28,520 bases of DNA from a virus. The notes beneath the pieces were generated by a model. That model ran no database searches. It had not been told where the DNA came from and worked only from the letters and a program-made list of their open reading frames with translations. The stretch lies in IMG/VR virus record IMGVR_UViG_3300046352_000035, positions 1 through 28,520 of that record, one strand, 5' to 3'. Below are positions 19,955-27,757 of this stretch, piece after piece. Each line of letters begins with the position of its first letter. The first letter of the stretch is position 1. Position numbers and translations under genes: made by a program.

Positions 19955-20341
19955 ATGGCTGAAATGTCAAATTTTCTTGAAAATGCGCTAATCAACGCAA
20001 CCCTGCGAAACACGGCATACACAAGCCCTACAACTGTTTACTTGGGTCTTTACACCACCGACCCAACTGATGCAGATGCAGGTACAGAGGTGAGCGGTAA
20101 CGGCTATGCGCGTCAATCCATTACCTTTGGTGCGCCCTCTAACGGTGTGTCTACCAACAGCGCAGCAATTGAGTTCCCCCAGGCTACAGGCTCGTGGGGT
20201 ACGGTTGCTTACGTGGGTATTCGTGATGCATCTACAGGCGGCAATCTTCTTTATCACACGCCTTTGGATGCATCTAAAACTATTGCCACTGGTGACGTTT
20301 TCCGTGTGGCCGCTGGCTCACTTAGCGTAACGCTTGCGTAA
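19955..20341 (+). CDS. Conserved beta-rich phage structural protein
   Basis: A 128-residue protein beginning L-E-N-A-L-I-N-A-T-L-R-N-T-A-Y. Then V-Y-L-G-L-Y-T-T-D-P, G-T-E-V-S-G-N-G-Y-A-R-Q and G-S-W-G-T-V-A-Y-V-G-I-R-D-A follow in order. This is a widespread family of tail or decoration proteins, sometimes called Gp80-like. A beta-sandwich is expected. GAGGTGA lies five bases before ATG. It overlaps the next gene by one base (TAATG). It is probably virion-exposed; its exact place is unproven. Confidence 0.75.
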   Translation: MAEMSNFLENALINATLRNTAYTSPTTVYLGLYTTDPTDADAGTEVSGNGYARQSITFGAPSNGVSTNSAAIEFPQATGSWGTVAYVGIRDASTGGNLLYHTPLDASKTIATGDVFRVAAGSLSVTLA

Positions 20342-21228
20342 TGGCTGACCTGCTTCCACCGTGGTCGATTGATTCTCTTGACCAGCTAAAAGCTCGTCTT
20401 GATGATCTAACGCTCACGCTGGATAGCCCGCTTTACCAAACATCGGTAACGCTTTGGGATGCTTACGGCTCTGTTAATGCGACCGCATCCGTCAATGCTC
20501 AGGCTGTAAGAGTTCAAAACGCCTCGGCAAGCATTAACGTCTCTGCCAGTGCTTCTTGCGATGCAACACGGATTCAATACGCAAACGCATCGGTTGACGC
20601 AAACGCAACTGTTTCCGCAAGAGCAATCAGGGTTCAAAACGCTGATGCCCAAATCACTGCGAGCGCGGCTGTTTCTTGTGACGCTATTCGCATCCAAAAC
20701 GCCTCTGGTGATGTTTTTTCCAATGCATTGGTATCTTGTGCAGGGACGAGGGTTCAATTCGCTGACGCCGCGATTAGGGGGCTTGCTGACGTATCTTGCT
20801 TGGGCGGGATTGTTGCCAACGGTGTTGCATCCATAACTGCGGACGCTTCGGTGAGCGCAGATGCAATTCGGGTGCGTTTTGCTGATGCTGCAATCACTGC
20901 TGAAGCAATGTTTACGGCACTTGGTGGCATCACTGCTGACGGTACGGCAAGCATTGAAGCCTCTGCTATCTTTGTGGCCAATGCAAACGCCATTTACGGT
21001 AACTCGCCTGCCTTTGTTGGTACTGCACTTATTCAATGCGAGGCATCTAACGGTAGAAGCTGGCAAGATGAGGTGTTTAACGATAACACCTGGACACAAG
21101 ATGCTGCCAACGAAAACACATGGGAAGCAGTGCCAATGCCGGAGAATGTTTGGGAAGACGCAACATTCAATCAAAATACGTGGGCGGCTCAATCAAACGG
21201 AAATAACTCATGGCTACAACAAAACTAA
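20341..21228 (+). CDS. Fibre-like protein with exact 20- and 10-residue repeats
   Basis: A 295-residue protein with strict internal periodicity. Residues 1-40 are a helical start (S-L-D-Q-L-K-A-R-L-D-D-L). Residues 41-220 are nine back-to-back 20-residue units, each ending near R-V/I-Q/R-N/F, with Ala at most odd positions. Cys recurs at 73, 113, 133 and 153, in one register. This suggests a stacked beta-solenoid or trimeric shaft. Residues 240-295 switch to a 10-residue repeat with Trp at 241, 251, 261, 271, 281 and 291 and Asn before most of them. It overlaps its neighbours by 1 and 19 bases and stands between adaptor and nozzle genes, so it is likely a virion appendage. Confidence 0.75.
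   Translation: MADLLPPWSIDSLDQLKARLDDLTLTLDSPLYQTSVTLWDAYGSVNATASVNAQAVRVQNASASINVSASASCDATRIQYANASVDANATVSARAIRVQNADAQITASAAVSCDAIRIQNASGDVFSNALVSCAGTRVQFADAAIRGLADVSCLGGIVANGVASITADASVSADAIRVRFADAAITAEAMFTALGGITADGTASIEASAIFVANANAIYGNSPAFVGTALIQCEASNGRSWQDEVFNDNTWTQDAANENTWEAVPMPENVWEDATFNQNTWAAQSNGNNSWLQQN
20461..21000 (+). repeat. Nine 60-base coding repeats (20 residues each)
   Basis: Residues 41-220 of the 20341 protein split into nine units of exactly 20 residues, without indels. Protein-level conservation is strong (A-x-A-x-I/V-x-A-x-A, V-S-C/A, A-I-R-V-Q-N). At DNA level GTTCAAAACGC recurs at the same phase in some units, but most have drifted, so the repeats are old and under selection. 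Confidence 0.85.
21058..21225 (+). repeat. Trp-centred 10-residue repeat, six copies
   Basis: From Ser240 to the end the protein runs in units of 10 residues of the form [STV]-W-x7-N. Five full copies and a short sixth are present, so Trp falls every 30 bases from codon 241 to 291. The Trp spacing is exact. It looks like a carbohydrate- or assembly-type repeat at the C-terminus. Confidence 0.8.
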
Positions 21229-22658
21229 CATTTGGCGAATGGATGCCAGACCAGCCTGGTATCTCAGGCGCTTTGACCGATGCAAAGAATGTTGTTTCGC
21301 AAGCCATTGGTTATGGGCCTCTGCCTACCGCAGCAACATTCTCTCAAGCCGCATCTGAAAACCTGACAACACTGGTTGCTGGTAAGACACCATCAAGCGT
21401 AACAAAGCTCTTTGCGGCTGGCACTACAAAAATCTATGATGTTTCCGGCGTTGGTGTTCTAACCGATGTATCTAAGTCTGGTGGGTATACGCCTAACGGT
21501 GCAAATGATCGTTTCCGCTTTACGCAGTTCGGCAACACCATCATTGGGACAAACAACAACAACCCGATGCAGGCTTACACGCTGGGAACGTCTACAGCCT
21601 TTGCTGATTTGTCCGCAAGCGCACCGATTTGCAAGTTCTTGACTGTAGTCCGCGATTTTGTCGTTACCGCCTTTACCACCGAAAGCGGCGTGAAATACCC
21701 CGCGCGTGTACGTTGGTCAGGCATCAATAACGAAACCACATGGGGTTCTAGCCAAGTAACGCAGGCGGACTATCAAGACATTGCAGATGGTGGCCAGATC
21801 GTCGGTATCCGTGGTGGTGAATTCGGGCTGGTTTTCCTTGAAAAAGGTATCAGCCGAATGAGCTACGCAGGTACGCCATTCATTTTCCAGTTTGATAACA
21901 TTTCACGCGGGAAAGGCTGTATTGCAGCAAGCTCAATTGCTCAGGTGCAGGGTGTATCGTTCTTCTTGTCGGACGATGGTTTTTATTTGTGCGATGGCCA
22001 ACAAATTCAGGCTATCGGCTCAGAAAAGGTAGACCGCTGGTTCTTTGCTAATGCAGATGAATCCGCATTTGACACCATGAGCGCGGCCGTAGACCCAATC
22101 CGCAAGCTCATCATTTGGAATTTCAAAACAACATTTGCCCAGCGTCAACTCATTATTTACAACTTCAAAACCCAAAAGTGGACATATGGCGATGCGGGTG
22201 CGGACTACATTTCTGATGCATCTACCGCAGCCGTAACCCTTGAGGGACTGGATTCAGTGTCATCTAGCATTGACGCTTTGCCGGTTAGCCTTGATTCCAT
22301 TCTTTACATGGGTGGTAAATTCTTCTTGGGTGGCACAAACGGCAATCGGGTCGTGACCTACAACGGACAACCCGCTACTGGCCAACTGATTACAGGCGAT
22401 TTGAACGCAGGCGGTAGGTCTATTGTTACACTGGCTCGTCCTCAGATAGATAACGGTTCTGCGAGCGTTTCAGTGGCTTCTAGAACGCTTTTGAGTGATG
22501 GTTTGAACTTTGGCACATCTGTAGCCGCTGATTCTGAGAATCGCATTTCGCTACGGTCTAACGGTAACTACCATCGGTTCAAAGTTACCCCGACTGGTGA
22601 CAACTGGACAACCGCAGTGGGTTTGGATGTTGACTTGTCTGGCCAGGGTATGCGATGA
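21210..22658 (+). CDS. Tail nozzle-like protein (P22 gp10-type)
   Basis: A 482-residue protein. The start carries L-T-F-G-E-W-M-P-D-Q-P and A-K-N-V-V, which resemble a family of podovirus tail proteins that form the nozzle below the adaptor. The body is beta-rich with W-G-S-S, R-G-G-E-F-G-L-V-F-L-E-K-G-I-S-R-M and F-L-S-D-D-G-F-Y-L-C-D-G, which look like blades of a beta-propeller. Length fits P22 gp10 (472). It lies directly after the adaptor and repeat-protein genes. Its job would be to close the tail channel until ejection. The start overlaps the previous gene by 19 bases. Confidence 0.75.
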   Translation: MATTKLTFGEWMPDQPGISGALTDAKNVVSQAIGYGPLPTAATFSQAASENLTTLVAGKTPSSVTKLFAAGTTKIYDVSGVGVLTDVSKSGGYTPNGANDRFRFTQFGNTIIGTNNNNPMQAYTLGTSTAFADLSASAPICKFLTVVRDFVVTAFTTESGVKYPARVRWSGINNETTWGSSQVTQADYQDIADGGQIVGIRGGEFGLVFLEKGISRMSYAGTPFIFQFDNISRGKGCIAASSIAQVQGVSFFLSDDGFYLCDGQQIQAIGSEKVDRWFFANADESAFDTMSAAVDPIRKLIIWNFKTTFAQRQLIIYNFKTQKWTYGDAGADYISDASTAAVTLEGLDSVSSSIDALPVSLDSILYMGGKFFLGGTNGNRVVTYNGQPATGQLITGDLNAGGRSIVTLARPQIDNGSASVSVASRTLLSDGLNFGTSVAADSENRISLRSNGNYHRFKVTPTGDNWTTAVGLDVDLSGQGMR

Positions 22659-23440
22659 ACCAATTCCGAGTTTTACCCACTTTTGGCCAAGACCCTCGCG
22701 TAGTCGCTGAGGTTGTTAACGGCATCATGAACGGCAAGACCAACAACACGGGGCTTGTCACGCTAGACACAGGCGGAGCAACGACAACCACCCTAAACGA
22801 CCGCAGGATTAGCAAAGACAGTGTTATTTTGTTTGCGCCTGCATCATCTGCTGCAAACGTGGATTACCTGCCATACGGGGCTTTCCAGAGCTTGGTAGAT
22901 CAAAGTATCGCATCTGCAAACACTGCTTATGCAATGACGCTTGATACGGTTGACTACTCAAATGGCGTGACGATCAGCAATAACTCACGAATCAACGTCA
23001 AGAACGCGGGCGTTTATAACCTTCAGTGGTCAGGTCAGTTTCAAAACACCGACACATCTTTGCATGATGTGAGCGTCTGGCTGCGCAAAAACGGCTCAGA
23101 TGTTGCTGGTTCAACAGGCTTTATCTCGGTTCCAAACTCTCACGGTGGCGTAGATGGCCACGCTATTGTTGGTTGGAATTATTTTATTGAATTGGCCGCA
23201 AACGACTATGTTGAGCTTTATTGGTCGGCAACCAGTACCAACATATCTTTGCAGTTTTACCCAACACAAACCAGCCCAACTCGCCCGTCTACCGCATCAC
23301 TTATCGCCACAATGAGCCACATTTCACACAATAACTCTGTGACCATTTATGCAACAAATCAAGGCCAAGGCGTAGCGACAATCAACCACTTTGCAAATTC
23401 AACAGCTAACAAGACATATGCCTATGTTGTTATTGGCTAA
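22655..23440 (+). CDS. Appendage protein with C1q/TNF-like jelly-roll
   Basis: A 261-residue protein. Residues 17-60 hold the V-V-N-G-I-M-N-G-K-T-N-N-T-G domain, a common connector in phage appendages. Residues about 90-220 are a beta-jelly-roll with G-V-Y-N-L-Q-W-S-G-Q-F and W-L-R-K-N-G-S-D-V, then a Y-V-E-L-Y-W-S-A-T strand, as in C1q/TNF-like trimers. Such domains often bind sugars on the host surface. The C-terminal 40 residues form a second beta part. ATGA overlap with the nozzle gene. Likely a trimeric host-contact or decoration protein; the target is unknown. Confidence 0.65.
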   Translation: MNQFRVLPTFGQDPRVVAEVVNGIMNGKTNNTGLVTLDTGGATTTTLNDRRISKDSVILFAPASSAANVDYLPYGAFQSLVDQSIASANTAYAMTLDTVDYSNGVTISNNSRINVKNAGVYNLQWSGQFQNTDTSLHDVSVWLRKNGSDVAGSTGFISVPNSHGGVDGHAIVGWNYFIELAANDYVELYWSATSTNISLQFYPTQTSPTRPSTASLIATMSHISHNNSVTIYATNQGQGVATINHFANSTANKTYAYVVIG

Positions 23441-23446
23441 AGTGTA

Positions 23447-23452
23447 TATAAT
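23447..23452 (+). promoter_or_regulatory. Promoter -10 (consensus TATAAT) before ejection genes
   Basis: A perfect TATAAT is preceded by TGTA, close to an extended -10. The -35 at 17 bases is poor (ATGTTG); TTGTTA at 23427-23432 gives a spacer of only 14. The start would be near 23459, inside the hairpin described next. It could give the ejection-type genes their own late transcript. Confidence 0.45.
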
Positions 23453-23453
23453 C

Positions 23454-23482
23454 GATTCCACCGGATTAACCGTCATGGAATC
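23454..23482 (+). promoter_or_regulatory. Hairpin in leader of ejection-type operon
   Basis: GATTCCA (23454-23460) pairs with TGGAATC (23476-23482); inside, CGG (23462-23464) pairs with CCG (23470-23472) around ATTAA. No T-run follows. AAGGAG stands six bases before the ATG at 23504, outside the stem. The hairpin could stabilise the 5' end of the mRNA or cap a processing site. Confidence 0.5.
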
Positions 23483-23503
23483 CAGAACTTCAAGGAGTTA
23501 AAC

Positions 23504-24595
23504 ATGGCGGTTACTACCACCACCCAGATCGACCCAACAATCCAGCCGTTTTTAAGCTACGGATTGTCTGAGGCGCAGCGGCTTTATCAAGCTGGTGGCC
23601 CTCAATACTACCCAGGCCAAACCTACGTTGGCCCCTCTGAAACCACCCAAACAGGTCTTCAGGCTCTTGAGCAACGTGCTCGCATGGGTAATCCTTTGCT
23701 TGGTGCAGCGCAACAACAGATTCAAAACACCATTGGCGGTCAGTATCTCGGTGGCAATCCATTCTTTCAAGGCGCTTTCGCACCCGCTGCACAAGCCGCT
23801 ACCGCACAATTCAAAACCGCAATTGGTGACATTGGCTCTGCCGCTTCTAAGGCTGGTCGATACGGCTCGGGCGCAATGGGTGCGCTTGAAGATCGTGCGT
23901 CTAACCAACTTGCCCAACAACTGAGCAACACCGCTGGCCAACTGGCGTATCAGAATTACGCAAATGAGCGCGCACGACAGCAAGCCGCAACAATGGCCGC
24001 GCCCGCACTGTCTCAAGCCGACTACCAAGACATTCAAAACTTGTTAGCCGCTGGCCAAGCGCGTGAGGGTTACACTGGCCAACAGACAGCCGCTGATATT
24101 GCTCGATTCAATTTCCAGCAAAACGCCCCTCAGCAAAACCTGGCCACTTTCTTGTCTAGCGTTTACGGCAACCCGATCAACAACAATCGCAGCCAAACGC
24201 AAACAGGCTACGCTGACACATCTACCTTGCAAAATGTGCTGGGTACGGCTGCAACCTTTGGTGGTCTTTATAAGAACCTTGGCGGCTCTACCGGTATCAG
24301 CAACATCACAAACAGTATTGGTAACTGGTTAAATCCTTATGGTGGTACGCCGCAAGGTGCTTATTCGCAACAAACGCAGTATCTAAATAGTGCTTTGTCT
24401 AATCCACAAACCCAACAAGCTCAGATGCTTTCAGATCAGAACTCTTGGTTTTCAGGAGGTGTAGGCCCTAACGGCGCCTTTGCCAGCCCTGATGTAGGAT
24501 ATGTGAATAATGTATATAGCAGTAATCCACTTATGGCAACGCCATTAATTGCTCCTAATAATATAGCGATTGAATATAATAGCCCAGGTTTTTAA
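23504..24595 (+). CDS. Ejection-type virion protein 1
   Basis: A 363-residue protein starting MAVTTTTQIDPTIQPFLSYG. The Y-Y-P-G-Q-T-Y-V and L-Q-A-L-E-Q-R-A segments match a common family of podovirus internal virion proteins. The middle (about 90-200) is Ala/Gln-rich helix with F-Q-G-A-F-A-P-A-A-Q-A and A-Q-Q-L-S-N-T-A; the end is Asn/Gln/Gly-rich. This composition suits a partly unfolded protein passing through the tail. AAGGAG precedes the ATG. It heads a run of three large genes (to 27754) that should form the ejectosome. No enzymatic domain seen. Confidence 0.65.
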   Translation: MAVTTTTQIDPTIQPFLSYGLSEAQRLYQAGGPQYYPGQTYVGPSETTQTGLQALEQRARMGNPLLGAAQQQIQNTIGGQYLGGNPFFQGAFAPAAQAATAQFKTAIGDIGSAASKAGRYGSGAMGALEDRASNQLAQQLSNTAGQLAYQNYANERARQQAATMAAPALSQADYQDIQNLLAAGQAREGYTGQQTAADIARFNFQQNAPQQNLATFLSSVYGNPINNNRSQTQTGYADTSTLQNVLGTAATFGGLYKNLGGSTGISNITNSIGNWLNPYGGTPQGAYSQQTQYLNSALSNPQTQQAQMLSDQNSWFSGGVGPNGAFASPDVGYVNNVYSSNPLMATPLIAPNNIAIEYNSPGF

Positions 24596-24605
24596 GGGGG
24601 TGACT

Positions 24606-25895
24606 ATGGCTGGACTACTTGATATTTTTAGCTCTGGTGGTGGCGATACGCTGGGTTTGTTGGGAATGTCTCCACAAGACATTCAGCAAACCCGCGATGA
24701 CGCCCAAGCCCAAGCCCTCTACGGTTTAGCCGCTCGATTGTTTCAAGGCGGTAACACAGGCCAATCTATCGCTGAAGGCTTGCAACAAGGTCAAAAGCTC
24801 TACAAATCTGCACTGCAAAACCAAATGCAAGAGCAATTGCAAGGTTTCCAGGTGCAAGATATGTTGCGTAAGCGTAAGCTAGAAGAGCAGGCCCTAGCCC
24901 GCCAAGCAATGATTGATGCCCGTGTTGCTCAGGCTTACCAGCCCGCCGTACAAGCGCAGCCTGCTATGTATTACGGCCAAGAAACACAATTGCCGATTCG
25001 TGATGACCAAGGCAACTTGATGCCATTCGCTACTGAGCCGGTGCAAGGTCGTACGGCAACTCTTGATTTCCAGTCTCTTGCGCCCGTATTGATGACCAGC
25101 CCTGAAGGTCGTAAAACCCTAGGTGAGTTGGCGGCTGCCCAAAAAGCAATGGCTGGTGACACGTTTAGCCTTGCTGAAGGCGCAAAACAATTCCAGCGCA
25201 ACCCTTTTACTGGTGAAGTTGTTGAGGTTGCATCTGGTGCGCCTAAGCGTGAGCCGGTACCTAGCGCAATCGCTGAATACAAGTTTGCTCAAGATCAAGG
25301 TTTTAAAGGAACTTTCCAAGATTTCCAAGTGGCCATGAATCAGGCGAAGGCACCTAAGTTTGCGGTTGATCTGAAAGACCCAACAGCGGTTGCAAAAGCT
25401 CAGTCTGACATTGTGAAAGATTGGCGCGGTGTTGTTAAAGATACAGGCGCAATGGAAGTTGCTGACCGATACAAAGCTGCTAAGGGCGCGGTGGATGAAG
25501 CCAACAAAGGCAATAAGACCGCCGATGGTGCTTTGATCTACGCAATCGGTAAGATTTATGACCCTTCAGGCGCAGTGCAAGAAGGCGACAAGAAAACCAT
25601 TTTGGGAAATCGCTCGATTCCTCAAACGGTTCAAGCCTACGCGCAAAAAGCATTTTCAGGCCAAGAGCTTTTGCCATCTGAGCGGCAAGGTTTGCTTTCA
25701 ATGGCAAGTCAAATCGTCAAATCAAAGCAGGCAAACCTTGAAGCGCAAAAAGCACCTTACGTGAGCATTTCTCGCCAACTTGGCGGTGCTGGTGAATTGC
25801 TGCTTAATCCTTTGTCTGACGCCTTGACCGAGACACCGAGTGATCTCATGTCATTGGCAAGGGCTGAGCTTGCTCGTCGCCAAAAAGGTAAATAA
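24606..25895 (+). CDS. Ejection-type virion protein 2
   Basis: A 429-residue protein. A hydrophobic, glycine-rich start (AGLLDIFSSGGGDTLGLLGM) may touch membrane. Then Gln-rich helices (Q-A-L-Y-G-L-A-A-R-L-F-Q-G-G, L-Q-Q-G-Q-K-L-Y) and a long mixed region follow, ending in a basic helix (S-L-A-R-A-E-L-A-R-R-Q-K-G-K). It follows protein 1 by ten bases with GGGGGT before the ATG. Starts further upstream (24570) lie inside the previous gene. Order and composition fit an internal protein released with the genome; the family is not named. Confidence 0.6.
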   Translation: MAGLLDIFSSGGGDTLGLLGMSPQDIQQTRDDAQAQALYGLAARLFQGGNTGQSIAEGLQQGQKLYKSALQNQMQEQLQGFQVQDMLRKRKLEEQALARQAMIDARVAQAYQPAVQAQPAMYYGQETQLPIRDDQGNLMPFATEPVQGRTATLDFQSLAPVLMTSPEGRKTLGELAAAQKAMAGDTFSLAEGAKQFQRNPFTGEVVEVASGAPKREPVPSAIAEYKFAQDQGFKGTFQDFQVAMNQAKAPKFAVDLKDPTAVAKAQSDIVKDWRGVVKDTGAMEVADRYKAAKGAVDEANKGNKTADGALIYAIGKIYDPSGAVQEGDKKTILGNRSIPQTVQAYAQKAFSGQELLPSERQGLLSMASQIVKSKQANLEAQKAPYVSISRQLGGAGELLLNPLSDALTETPSDLMSLARAELARRQKGK

Positions 25896-27754
25896 TGGAT
25901 TTATCAAAACTCTCTGATAAAGACCTTGAGGCTTTGTCCTCTGGCAACTTGTCTGCAATGTCTGATGCGGCACTGATGCTCATTTCTGGCGAGCAAGAAA
26001 AACCGAATAAAACCAAAAAGCCAAGCCTGACAAAGCAAGAGGCTTTGCAGTACCTAACCGCAATGCCTGAAACTCCCACGATGGAGACGGGTAACGCTGC
26101 TGACCTTTTGCGTCAACTCGGCTTGTCGGCTCGCGCTGGCATCATGGGTGTGGCATCTTTGCCTTTGATGGCTGCTGAACCTTTGGCCGCAATGACTGGC
26201 CAGCCAAACCAAGCTCAAACGCTGCAATCTTTGCTGACCAAGTTGGGGTTGCCTGAGCCTAAAACATCTCAAGAGCGCGTGGTTCAAGATATTGCAAGCG
26301 CAGGAAGTGCTGTAGCCGCTCCCGCATCATTGTCTAAATACTTGGCTCCTGTAGCGCAAAAGTTCTTTACGCAAAATGTGGGCACGCAAGCCGCAGCCGC
26401 TGGTGGCGGTGCATTGGCCTCGGGTGCAGCCCGTGAAAGCGATGCAGGCCCGATTATGCAGCTTCTTGCTGGTCTTGGCGGTGGCATGATTGGCGGCACT
26501 ACAACTAGCGTTGGCCCGTCTGTTACACGAGCCGCAAAAGAAGTAGTCAGGCCATTTACCCAAGCAGGTCGTGAGGCAATCACTGGTAACGTGCTGAGAA
26601 GCCTTGCAAGCGATGCTGAGCAGGCTATTGAAGCGGGCGCTAAATACACGCCTACAGTTCCAGGCTATCAACCTACAACGGCACAAGCGACCCGTGATGT
26701 TGGCTTGATTTCTGCTGAAACACCGATTCGTGCCCTTGATGTTACTGGCAAGTTTGGCACGCAAACTGGTGAGGCAAACCAAGCTCGATTGGCTATCCTT
26801 GACCGTTTGGCTAAAGACAAAGCCGCAGTTGATGCCGCAATCGTTAAGCGTGAAGACGTTACCAAGCCTTTGCGTGAGCAAGCCTTTGCACAGTCTACGG
26901 TTAGCCCTGAGACATTCCAATCAGCGGTTGCTCTTAACGTCAACAAGACCATTGATGACATTCTTGCCTCTAATGCTGGTGCGCGAGGCACAGTTAAGAA
27001 GACCATGAATTGGGCGCGTGAGCAACTTGCTGAGGGCACTACGCCTGAGCGCCTGTACGAGGTTCGCAAAGACCTTAGAGACGCTGCACAAGGTCTTTTG
27101 GATAAAGAAGGCGCGGCATACAGCCTTGCAAAAGGTCAACTTGAGCAGGTTATCAAGTCTGTAGACGAAACGATTGAAGCGGCAGCGCCTGGCTATCGCG
27201 CTTACCTTGATAAGTTTGCAAAGTCTAGCCGTGGCATTGAGCGCCTTGAGGCCGCGCAAGAATTCCGTAGCAAAGTGCTTTCAACGACACCAGACCCTTC
27301 ACGGGTTGGTGATTTCTTGATTTCTCAGCCTTCATTTACTCGCGCTATTCGCGCGGCAGAAAAAGAGACCAAAATGTCTCAGGCGCAGCTAAATGCCTTG
27401 AGCAGGGTTGCACAAGACCTAGATTCAGGCGTTTTGGCTCGCGCGGTCAAAGTGCCTGGCTCCGACACGTTTAAGAATATCAGCACTGCAAACATTATTG
27501 GCGGCATCATTGGCAAACAAATGTTCGGCGAAGTTCCGCCCGCAGTTCAAAAAGTTAGCGCCCCATTAAACTGGCTATATAACGGCACAGATGACGCTAT
27601 CCGTGAATTGCTAGTTGATGCCATGCTTGACCCTAAACTAGCGTCTAAACTGATGACTAAAGCCTCAATGGTGACTGTTGAGCCATTAAGCAAAGAGCTA
27701 AAACGCAAAGCCATGTCGCTAGGTTATGGCGCAACATTTGGATTAACGGAGTAA
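25895..27754 (+). CDS. Ejection-type virion protein 3 (largest)
   Basis: A 619-residue protein. The opening L-S-D-K-D-L-E-A-L-S-S-G-N-L-S-A-M-S is a short motif found at the start of many podovirus virion proteins. Residues 80-210 contain two hydrophobic, Ala/Gly-rich stretches (A-G-I-M-G-V-A-S-L-P-L-M-A-A and A-A-A-G-G-G-A-L-A-S-G) that could span the host membrane. The remainder is helical with a coiled-coil character (A-R-L-A-I-L-D-R-L-A-K-D-K). It starts one base inside the previous stop (TAATG) and ends three bases before the fibre. No lysozyme or transglycosylase motif is seen. A channel role across the envelope is inferred. Confidence 0.65.
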   Translation: MDLSKLSDKDLEALSSGNLSAMSDAALMLISGEQEKPNKTKKPSLTKQEALQYLTAMPETPTMETGNAADLLRQLGLSARAGIMGVASLPLMAAEPLAAMTGQPNQAQTLQSLLTKLGLPEPKTSQERVVQDIASAGSAVAAPASLSKYLAPVAQKFFTQNVGTQAAAAGGGALASGAARESDAGPIMQLLAGLGGGMIGGTTTSVGPSVTRAAKEVVRPFTQAGREAITGNVLRSLASDAEQAIEAGAKYTPTVPGYQPTTAQATRDVGLISAETPIRALDVTGKFGTQTGEANQARLAILDRLAKDKAAVDAAIVKREDVTKPLREQAFAQSTVSPETFQSAVALNVNKTIDDILASNAGARGTVKKTMNWAREQLAEGTTPERLYEVRKDLRDAAQGLLDKEGAAYSLAKGQLEQVIKSVDETIEAAAPGYRAYLDKFAKSSRGIERLEAAQEFRSKVLSTTPDPSRVGDFLISQPSFTRAIRAAEKETKMSQAQLNALSRVAQDLDSGVLARAVKVPGSDTFKNISTANIIGGIIGKQMFGEVPPAVQKVSAPLNWLYNGTDDAIRELLVDAMLDPKLASKLMTKASMVTVEPLSKELKRKAMSLGYGATFGLTE

Positions 27755-27757
27755 CCC

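Noticed and set aside
20407-21192. A 261-codon antisense open frame over the repeat protein
   Set aside because: It is a by-product of the 60-base repeats, which keep stops out of one antisense frame. The protein is Cys/Arg-rich noise.
23552-24037. A 161-codon antisense frame within ejection-type gene 1
   Set aside because: Shadow of an Ala/Gln-rich coding sequence; no ribosome site and Cys/Leu-rich nonsense composition.
26327-26920. A 197-codon antisense frame within ejection-type gene 3
   Set aside because: Shadow of an Ala/Gly-rich coding region; composition and lack of start signals argue against a gene.
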